Shown: one piece after another, positions 56,031-64,000 of the stretch | Layout: every line of letters begins with the position of its first letter | Position numbering within the stretch: position 1 is the first letter of the stretch | Translations under genes and position numbers: made by a program | Source: Consotaella aegiceratis | GTDB lineage: Bacteria > Pseudomonadota > Alphaproteobacteria > Rhizobiales > Rhizobiaceae | Length of the DNA stretch: 64,000 nt | NCBI RefSeq assembly: GCF_036541425.1 | Contig: NZ_JAZHFT010000006.1 | Span: forward strand, 1-64,000 | Direction: 5' to 3' | The notes under the pieces: generated by a model | What the model was told of the DNA's origin: nothing | The model's database searches: none | Seen by the model: only the letters and a program-made list of their open reading frames with translations

Positions 56031-57104
56031 ATGTCCAATTCCCGCTGCCGCCTGCGCGCCCTCGGCATCGCTCCCGGTGCATTCAAGCCCGGTCCTCAGA
56101 ACGCCATTACCGATGTCGAGGGCGTGGCGGTCGGCCATGTGACGCTCGTCGAGGGCGACCGCATCCGCACCGGCGCCACCGCCATCCGGCCGCACTCCGG
56201 CAACCTGTTTCGCGACAAGGTGCCGGCGGCGCTGCACGTGTTCAACGGCTACGGCAAGTTTGCCGGCGCCACCCAGATCGAAGAGCTGGGCGAGATCGAG
56301 ACGCCCATTGTGCTGACCAACACGCTGGCCGTTGGTCGCGCCGTCGAGGCCGTCAATCGCTGGACCCTGGCGCAGCCGGGCAACGAGGGCGTCGTGTCGA
56401 TCAACGCCGCGGTGGGAGAGACCAACGACGCCCGCCTGAACGATATTCGCGCCGGCCGGCCGACGATCGAGGAGATCGAGGCGGCGATCGCCGCTGCGGC
56501 GCCGGGACCGGTCGCCGAGGGCGCGGTCGGGGCCGGCACCGGCACCGTGGCGTTCGGCCACAAGGGCGGGATCGGCAGCAGTTCGCGCCTGGTACCTGCA
56601 GCCGGCCACCGTTACCGGCTGGGCGTCCTGGTGCAGTCGAACTACGGCGGCCGGCTGCGGATCGACGGGTTGCCCTACGAGGCGCTCGCCGAGCACGATC
56701 GCGACGGATCGATCGTCATGGTGATCGCCACCGACGCGCCGCTCGACGCGAGCGGCCTGCGCCGGCTGGCCCGCCGCGCCGTCGGCGGTCTGTCGCGCAC
56801 CGGCGCCGCCCTCAGCAACGGCTCCGGCGACTACGCGCTGGCCTTTTCCACCGCCGAAGGCCTGCGCCGCACGCCCGAGCGGCGGCGCGCGGTGACCGAC
56901 TGTCCGACCCTGCCCAACGATCTGATGTCGCCGCTTTTCGAGGCGGCCATCGAGGCGGTGGAGGAGGCGATCCTCAATTCGCTTTGCATGGCCGAGACCG
57001 TCCACGGCTTCAACGCGGCCTCCGGCAAGGCGAACACCGTCCGCGCCTTGGATCTCGACGTTATCCGTCGCGGGCTCGACCGCTTCCGGTCTTCGCCGTC
57101 CTAG
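56031..57104 (+). CDS. P1-family peptidase (DmpA-type aminopeptidase)
   Basis: 357 residues from ATG 56031. DmpA/BapA fold, an autocleaving Ntn-like enzyme: AITDVEGVAVGHVTL near the N-terminus, VVSINAAVGETND, and the cleavage region GHKGGIGSSSR, where the Gly-Ser bond is cut to free the nucleophilic Ser. C-terminal TVHGFNAASGKANTV is also typical. Family members act on N-terminal D- or L-residues or beta-peptides. Its 3' end overlaps the convergent lysR gene by 44 bases. Confidence 0.93.
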   Translation: MSNSRCRLRALGIAPGAFKPGPQNAITDVEGVAVGHVTLVEGDRIRTGATAIRPHSGNLFRDKVPAALHVFNGYGKFAGATQIEELGEIETPIVLTNTLAVGRAVEAVNRWTLAQPGNEGVVSINAAVGETNDARLNDIRAGRPTIEEIEAAIAAAAPGPVAEGAVGAGTGTVAFGHKGGIGSSSRLVPAAGHRYRLGVLVQSNYGGRLRIDGLPYEALAEHDRDGSIVMVIATDAPLDASGLRRLARRAVGGLSRTGAALSNGSGDYALAFSTAEGLRRTPERRRAVTDCPTLPNDLMSPLFEAAIEAVEEAILNSLCMAETVHGFNAASGKANTVRALDLDVIRRGLDRFRSSPS

Positions 57105-58041
57105 GCGCGTCGGCTCGCCGTACGGCCGTACCGGGTTCGGTGGCCGGTATCGCCGCCCAGAACCGCTCCATCGTCGGCGAACTCGCGCCGACCCGGCGAT
57201 AGACAAGAACCTCCAGTTCGACGCGCTCGACGCCCGCCTCCAGCGCGATCAGCCGGCCGTCGGCCAGTTCGCGCCGCGTCGCGCTCAGCGGCAGCCAGCC
57301 GACACCCTTGCCGGTTTCCACCATCCGCTTGACCGCTTCCGACATGGAGTTCTCGAACACGGTGCGCACGTTGATGCCCCGCTGGCGCAACTGAAGCACG
57401 AGTTCGGCCTGGATCTTGCCGAGGAAACAGTCCGACGAATACGACACCAGCGGCAGCGGTTCGCTGCCGGCGTCCGAAGCCGGTTCGAAGATCGGCTGTC
57501 CACCCGTCTGCGTGCCGCTGACCAGCACGAAGGGATCGATCGCGATCTTTTTGAACAGGAAGCGCCCCGTCTGCAGGACCGGCGGACCGAGAGGATGTGC
57601 ATAGCACAGCGCCATCTCGCACCGTCCGAGCGACAGCGCCTCCAGGCTGTCGTAGAAATCGGTGGCGTTCATCCGCGTGACGAACGGACCGGCCTTCTCT
57701 TCGATCCGGCGCAGAAGATCGGGAAAAATGCTGAGCGCGATCGTATGCAGCGCGCTGAAGGTCAGCGCCTCGCCGTCCGACGCCACCTGCTGGCGGCAAT
57801 CGTCGCGCAGCCGGTAGATCTCGCGCATCAGCTCCCGCCCGGATTCGAGAAAAGTCTCGCCGGCCGTGGTCAGCGAAACCGGAAAGCTGCTGCGGTCGAT
57901 CAGCTCGGCGCCGACCCAATTCTCCAACGCTCGAATGCGCCGGCTGAACGCCGGCTGACTGACATGCCGGGCGGCGGCGGCCACCGAGAAATTGCGCACC
58001 GCCGCCAATTCGACGAAGTCTTCCAGCCAACTGAGTTCCAA
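57061..58041 (-). CDS. LysR-family transcriptional regulator (peptide-scavenging locus)
   Basis: 326 residues from TTG 58041 (GAGGGG upstream; no in-frame ATG nearby). Winged helix-turn-helix at residues 1-62 (ELSWLEDFVELAAVRNFSVAAAARHVSQPAFSRRIRALE) and an effector-binding domain after it. The start, MELSWLEDFVELA, is standard for this subgroup. It lies between the peptidase pair and iaaA and is the likely regulator of the locus. Its last 44 bases are antisense to the P1 peptidase tail. Confidence 0.92.
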   Translation of the reverse strand: MELSWLEDFVELAAVRNFSVAAAARHVSQPAFSRRIRALENWVGAELIDRSSFPVSLTTAGETFLESGRELMREIYRLRDDCRQQVASDGEALTFSALHTIALSIFPDLLRRIEEKAGPFVTRMNATDFYDSLEALSLGRCEMALCYAHPLGPPVLQTGRFLFKKIAIDPFVLVSGTQTGGQPIFEPASDAGSEPLPLVSYSSDCFLGKIQAELVLQLRQRGINVRTVFENSMSEAVKRMVETGKGVGWLPLSATRRELADGRLIALEAGVERVELEVLVYRRVGASSPTMERFWAAIPATEPGTAVRRADAPRTAKTGSGRARDG

Positions 58042-58182
58042 CCCGCGCCCCTCGCATGTCTCTGCATAGGGTATGCGTATCTTGCATCATGCTCAATGGC
58101 GGCCGCCGTCGGCGAGGCGAAATTGTCGTTCCGTTCAAGGCGCTAGCGACGATGATCGGCGAAACTGAGGCCCGGCCGGCCC

Positions 58183-59112
58183 TCAATCGGCGTAGAAGCC
58201 GATCAGCGCCTCGCCGCCTTCGACCTGCGCCGCGCGATACATGCCGGGCGTGTTGAAGCAGAGCACCGGCGCGCCGGTCCGACCGACGGCGATGACGCCG
58301 CCGCGGCCGTCGATGGCCGGCAGCTCTTCCAGAACTTTTCGGGCGACCGCCTGATCCAGGCTGAGCCCGCCATATTCCACCAGCGCCGATATGTCGCGGC
58401 CCACCGAAAGCCGGATGAACATCTCGCCGTGGCCGGTCGCGGAGACGGCCGCGCCGCGGTCGTTCGCATAGGTGCCGGCGCCGATCACCGGGCTGTCGCC
58501 AATGCGGCCGGGATGCTTGTTGGTCATGCCGCCGGTCGAGGTTGCGGCGGCGAGATTGCCGTGGATGTCGCGCGCGACCGCACCGACCGTGCCGTATTTG
58601 TGGTCGTTGTGGTCGAGGCTGATCTCTTGTTTGGCCTGCGCCTCGGCGAGTTGGCTGCGGCGCAGTTCGATCTCGAAATAGGCCGGCTCCACCATGACGG
58701 CGCCGGCCTCTCGGGCGAAGCGCTCGGCTCCGGCGCCAGCCAGCATCACGTGATCGGAACCGTCCATCACCAGCCGGGCCAGACGCACCGGATTGCGTAC
58801 GTGCAGCAGGCCGGTGACCGATCCGGCCGCGAGATCGCGCCCCCGCATGATCGCAGCGTCCATTTCCACGGTTCCATCCCGGGTGAGGACGCTGCCCTTG
58901 CCGGCGTTGAACAGGGGATTGTCCTCCAGCGCCACGACCGTGGCCTCCACCGCGGCTTCGCACGCACCGCCCGCCTCGAGCACGGCGCGGCCCTGGGCCA
59001 GCGCATGGTCCAGGCCCGCACGATAGGCCGCTTCCTTGTCCGGCGTCATCCGTTCCTTGAGGATCGTTCCGGCGCCGCCATGCAGTGCCAAGGCCCAGTT
59101 CGTCTTGTCCAT
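58183..59112 (-). CDS. iaaA: Isoaspartyl peptidase/L-asparaginase
   Basis: 309 residues from ATG 59112. Plant-type asparaginase, an Ntn-hydrolase: ALALHGGAGTIL at the start, NPLFNAGKGSVLTRDGTVEMDA, the autocleavage site KYGTVGAVARD with nucleophilic Thr, and STGGMTNKHPGRIGDSPVIGAGTYA. It cleaves isoaspartyl dipeptides and asparagine. It is divergent from gsiA; in E. coli iaaA and gsiABCD form one operon, which supports calling the neighbours gsi. Confidence 0.94.
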   Translation of the reverse strand: MDKTNWALALHGGAGTILKERMTPDKEAAYRAGLDHALAQGRAVLEAGGACEAAVEATVVALEDNPLFNAGKGSVLTRDGTVEMDAAIMRGRDLAAGSVTGLLHVRNPVRLARLVMDGSDHVMLAGAGAERFAREAGAVMVEPAYFEIELRRSQLAEAQAKQEISLDHNDHKYGTVGAVARDIHGNLAAATSTGGMTNKHPGRIGDSPVIGAGTYANDRGAAVSATGHGEMFIRLSVGRDISALVEYGGLSLDQAVARKVLEELPAIDGRGGVIAVGRTGAPVLCFNTPGMYRAAQVEGGEALIGFYAD

Positions 59113-59247
59113 TCGGCTTCGCCTTTCTCGAGGGAGCGAAAGCTCTAGCGCCAAGAGCCCGAGAGCGGCAATCGCGACACTATGCAAAGTTAGCATGGGG
59201 CATACCGATTCCGCCTTGGACAACAGCGCGATCCGTCCCTTTCAATG

Positions 59248-59265
59248 CTGCCTCAATATTGGCAG
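59248..59265. promoter_or_regulatory. Inverted repeat in the iaaA-gsiA divergent region
   Basis: CTGCC-N8-GGCAG centred on AATATT, about 33 bases before the gsiA start. It is a possible regulator site, for example for the LysR encoded nearby. Confidence 0.35.
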
Positions 59266-59297
59266 TGGCGCTTTTTTTGTCAGGAGTACCGCCCCGC

Positions 59298-61169
<1,872 letters not shown>

Positions 61170-61231
61170 CGACCGCCCTTGCCGTAGACGATGCGACCAA
61201 GACAAAACGTGCCCCCGACAAGGAGAGTGGA

Positions 61232-62788
61232 ATGAAGTTTCTGAACAGTTTGACGAGATGGGCCGCCGCCGCGGGCTTGGCCCTGGGGCTGGCGACAGCG
61301 GTCGCGCCGCCAACGGCGGCCTATGCCCAGACGAGCGTCAAGATCGCCATGGATTCGACCCTCGACACGCTGGATCCGCACGACAGCACGGCGAACGCCG
61401 TGGCCTCGGCGTCCAGCGGCATGATGGAGCGCCTGATCGGCTTCGACAAGGACATGAAGCTGGTACCGATGCTGGCCGAGAGCTGGGAAGCCAACGACGA
61501 CGCCACCGAGTTCACCTTCCATCTGCGTCACGGCGTGGTCTTCCACGACGAGACGCCGTTCAACGCCGAGGCGGTGAAGGTCAATATCGACCGTTTGGCC
61601 GACCAGTCCAACAATCTCAAGCGCAACTCGATGATGAGCATCGTCAAGTCGACCGACGTCATCGACGAATACACCGTGAAGATCACCCTCAGCGAGCCGT
61701 TCGGCGCGATGCTGGCGACCCTGGCTCACCCCTCGATCGTCATGCACAGCCCGAAGTCGCTGGAGGAATACGGCAAAGATGTCGGCAAGCACCCGGTCGG
61801 CACCGGCCCCTTCAAGTTCAAGAAGTGGGTTCCGGGCGAGTATCTGACGGTGGAGAAGTTCGACCACTATTGGAAGCCGGACTATCCGAAGGTCGACGAG
61901 GTCACATTCTACACCGTCAAGGAAGCCGCGACATCCTTGTCGATGCTGCTCTCCGACGAGGTGCAGTTCATCTATAACCTGTCCGGCGAGCTCGTTCAGA
62001 CCATCGAGAACACCGACGGCTACGAGGTGCAGGAGGTTCCCGGCATCACCGTCTGGACGGCTTCGATGAACCTGCTGCACAAGGAATTCCAGGATCCGCG
62101 CGTGCGCGAAGCCTTCAATCTGGCGATCGACAAGGATGCTTTCGTGCAGGTCGTTTATTCCGGCCACGCCCAGGTGCCGGATTCGCCCCTCGCCTCCAAG
62201 ACCGCGTTCTATTCGGCCCAGACGCCCTATCCCACCGACCTGGAGAAGGCGCGCGAGCTGATGAAGGAAGCCGGCTACGAGGATGGTTTCGAGATCGAGG
62301 CCTGGGCCCGCAACACCTCGACCGAAACCCGCATGCTGCAGTTCCTGCAGCAGCAGCTGTCTCAGATCAACGTGAAGGTGAAGATCTTTCCGCTCGAGGC
62401 CGCGACGCGCACCGAGAAGGTGTTCGGCAACATCGCGCCCGAGGACCAGGAATTCGGCATCCTGATCGGCGGCTGGTCGCCGTCCACCGGCGACGCCGAC
62501 TGGCATCTGCGCCCGGTCTACAGCACCGAAGGCTGGATCCCGAAGATCTACAACATGTCGTTCTATTCCAACGAAAAGGTCGACGCCGACATCGCCAAGG
62601 GCCTGAGCTCGGCCGATGACGAGGTGCGCGGCGAGGCCTATGCCGACGCCCAGAAGCAGATCTGGGCCGACATGCCCGTCGTCTGGCTCGCCGTCGACAA
62701 CAAGATGGCGGGGCAGCGCTCCGACCTCACCGGCATCTATCCGATGCCCGATGGGACCATGGCCTATGCCGAGGCCGCCTATCAGTAG
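61232..62788 (+). CDS. gsiB: ABC transporter substrate-binding protein (family 5)
   Basis: 518 residues from ATG 61232 (AAGGAGAG upstream). Signal peptide with core AAAAGLALGLATAVAPPTAA and cleavage near AYA-Q, then an SBP_bac_5 protein: TLDTLDPHDSTANAV, LAESWEANDDATEFTFHLRHG, HPVGTGPFKFKKWVPGEYL and RVREAFNLAIDKDAF. It delivers glutathione or peptides to the GsiCD pore. It lies 62 bases after gsiA. Confidence 0.93.
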   Translation: MKFLNSLTRWAAAAGLALGLATAVAPPTAAYAQTSVKIAMDSTLDTLDPHDSTANAVASASSGMMERLIGFDKDMKLVPMLAESWEANDDATEFTFHLRHGVVFHDETPFNAEAVKVNIDRLADQSNNLKRNSMMSIVKSTDVIDEYTVKITLSEPFGAMLATLAHPSIVMHSPKSLEEYGKDVGKHPVGTGPFKFKKWVPGEYLTVEKFDHYWKPDYPKVDEVTFYTVKEAATSLSMLLSDEVQFIYNLSGELVQTIENTDGYEVQEVPGITVWTASMNLLHKEFQDPRVREAFNLAIDKDAFVQVVYSGHAQVPDSPLASKTAFYSAQTPYPTDLEKARELMKEAGYEDGFEIEAWARNTSTETRMLQFLQQQLSQINVKVKIFPLEAATRTEKVFGNIAPEDQEFGILIGGWSPSTGDADWHLRPVYSTEGWIPKIYNMSFYSNEKVDADIAKGLSSADDEVRGEAYADAQKQIWADMPVVWLAVDNKMAGQRSDLTGIYPMPDGTMAYAEAAYQ

Positions 62789-62848
62789 GGACATGGCCCT
62801 GGCTCCGACCGGCGTTCCGGTCGGGGCCTCGGTCCGGGAGTGGACGCC

Positions 62849-63769
62849 ATGACACGCTATGTCCTGCGGCGGTTGCTGGCGCTGGTGCCGGTGCTCTTTC
62901 TAATTTCGATCTTCGTCTTCCTGTTCGTCCATGCCTTGCCGGGCGATCCGGCGCGGTTGCTGGCGGGCGAGCAGGCGACGCTGCAGGACGTCGAGGCGGT
63001 GCGGCGCGCCCTCAATCTCGACCAACCCCTGTTCGTCCAATATGTGACCTTCCTGAAAAACCTCGTCACCTTTCAGCTCGGCCATTCGCTGCGCACCGAC
63101 GAGCCGGTCTACGACATGTTGGCGCGGGCCTTCATGCCGACCTTCTGGCTGTCGATCTGCGCGCTGGCCTGGTCGCTGGCGTTCGGGCTGCTGGTCGGCG
63201 TGGTGTCGGCGGTGCGCAGCGGCAGCGCGGCCGATCGCGTCGGCATGCTGGCGGCCGTGTCCGGCATCTCGATGCCGAACTTCTGGCTCGGCATCCTGTT
63301 GATGCAGGTGTTCTCGGTCAAGCTGCGGTGGCTGGGCACCAGCGGCTTCGACAGTCCGGCCGACCTGATCCTGCCGTCGCTGACCCTGGGAGCCGCGGTG
63401 GCGGCCGTCATGGCGCGCTTCACCCGCTCGGCCGTCATCGAGGTGATCCGCGAGGATTACATCCGCACCGCGCGCGCCAAGGGCCTGCGCAATCGTCTGG
63501 TGATCTGGAAGCATGCGGTGCGCAATGCGCTGATTCCGGTGGTGACGATGACCGGGCTGCAATTCGGCTTCCTGCTCGGGGGGTCCATCGTGGTGGAACA
63601 GGTCTTCCGCTGGCCGGGCCTCGGTTCGGTCCTGGTGGAAGCGATCGCCTATCGCGACTATGCCGTCGTGCAGGCGGAGATCATGCTGTTCTCCCTGCAA
63701 TTCCTGCTGATCAACCTGCTGGTCGATGTGCTTTACGGCTTCATCAATCCGGCAATTCGCTACAAGTAG
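62849..63769 (+). CDS. gsiC: ABC transporter permease
   Basis: 306 residues from ATG 62849 (GGGAG upstream). Six-helix DppB-type permease: RYVLRRLLALVPVLFLIS at the start, LPGDPARLLAGEQAT, the EAA coupling loop in DYIRTARAKGLRNRLVIWKHAVRNALIPVV, and VVEQVFRWPGLGSVLVEAI. It pairs with GsiD to form the membrane pore. The gsiD start follows after 4 bases. Confidence 0.94.
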   Translation: MTRYVLRRLLALVPVLFLISIFVFLFVHALPGDPARLLAGEQATLQDVEAVRRALNLDQPLFVQYVTFLKNLVTFQLGHSLRTDEPVYDMLARAFMPTFWLSICALAWSLAFGLLVGVVSAVRSGSAADRVGMLAAVSGISMPNFWLGILLMQVFSVKLRWLGTSGFDSPADLILPSLTLGAAVAAVMARFTRSAVIEVIREDYIRTARAKGLRNRLVIWKHAVRNALIPVVTMTGLQFGFLLGGSIVVEQVFRWPGLGSVLVEAIAYRDYAVVQAEIMLFSLQFLLINLLVDVLYGFINPAIRYK

Positions 63770-63773
63770 CGCG

Positions 63774-64000
63774 ATGACCGAAGTGATCTCTTCCCCCGTT
63801 GCACCGGCCGCGCTGCCGCCCAAGGCGGCGATGCGCTCGCCCTTCGGCGAGTTCTGGCGGCGGATGCGCAACGAGCGGCTGGCGCTCGTCGCCGCCGGCT
63901 TTCTCATCCTCATGCTCGCCGTGGCGCTCGTCGGGCCGTTCGTCCTGCCCTATACGCCGGACCAGTTCGACTATTCCAACACGCTCAGCGGCCCCAGTCT
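63774..64000 (+). CDS. gsiD: ABC transporter permease, partial at window end
   Basis: The first 75 residues from ATG 63774 are present; the gene runs off the window. SPFGEFWRRMRNERLALVAAG then a membrane helix (FLILMLAVALVGPFVLP) and FDYSNTLSGPS fit the N-terminal OppC_N region of DppC/GsiD permeases, where a ...GTD motif normally follows. Confidence 0.9.
   Translation, partial: MTEVISSPVAPAALPPKAAMRSPFGEFWRRMRNERLALVAAGFLILMLAVALVGPFVLPYTPDQFDYSNTLSGPS

Noticed and set aside
58745..58760. ATCACGTGAT inside iaaA as a third parS site
   Set aside because: The core CACGTG is shared but the flanking TT...AA positions differ from the parS consensus on both sides.

Overview
The window is about 64 kb of high-GC chromosomal DNA from an alphaproteobacterium, most likely a methylotrophic member of the Hyphomicrobiales (Rhizobiales). 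The evidence is an MbfA iron exporter preceded by an Irr-type ICE box, a DUF1217 protein, a TIGR02300 protein, a CP4-like (class II) EPSP synthase next to cmk and rpsA, an EcfG-type stress promoter, and three genes of the tetrahydromethanopterin/methylofuran C1 pathway (a divergent MfnB-FolB fusion, an MfnE-like kinase and an MfnF-like protein). Coding density is high and nearly all genes belong to recognisable families. There is no phage, IS element, integrase, CRISPR array or rRNA operon. Two near-consensus parS sites (about 3.0 and 37.1 kb) suggest the window lies in the origin-proximal part of the chromosome.

Layout. 0-5.8 kb: a broken ubiA fragment, a GNAT/C39-peptidase plus RLAN-ATP-grasp pair, a D-lactate dehydrogenase and mbfA. 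6-17.6 kb: a Ca/Na exchanger, an unknown anchored protein, a DMT permease, a six-repeat DUF1217 protein, pyruvate carboxylase, a DeoR regulator with an operator-like palindrome beside an MFS permease, and an L,D-transpeptidase. 17.7-28 kb: a DUF3309 peptide, an anSME-type radical SAM maturase with a SEC-C tail, a succinate-semialdehyde dehydrogenase, and a DNA-repair group: an AraC-MGMT fusion, a 1037-aa EndoQ-UvrD fusion and, 2 kb further on, endonuclease III. 28-36 kb: adenosine kinase, GST, methyltransferase, ComM and MazG-like proteins, an Lrp-type RAM-domain protein, a malate/lactate dehydrogenase and gamma-glutamyltransferase.

36-41 kb is a one-carbon region (purU, mfnB-folB, mfnE, mfnF) interrupted by a polysaccharide deacetylase lipoprotein. 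41-45 kb has ybjN, an orphan ureD-ureA pair, galK and a J-domain-like protein. 45-48.5 kb is a LysR-controlled operon for a D-hydroxyamino-acid lyase, RidA and a HAD protein. 48.7-54 kb is the housekeeping block rpsA-cmk-(membrane protein)-aroA, TIGR02300 and tRNA-Ala(GGC). 55-64 kb is a peptide/glutathione scavenging locus: DppA-type M55 peptidase, P1 (DmpA-type) peptidase, LysR, isoaspartyl peptidase, and the gsiABCD transporter, with gsiD cut by the window end.

The most interesting items are the EndoQ-UvrD fusion, which ends in a sliding-clamp-type motif and follows an alkyltransferase gene; the MfnB-FolB fusion, whose MfnB half seems to lack the family's key lysines; the RLAN-ATP-grasp/GNAT-C39 pair; and the two parS-like sites.
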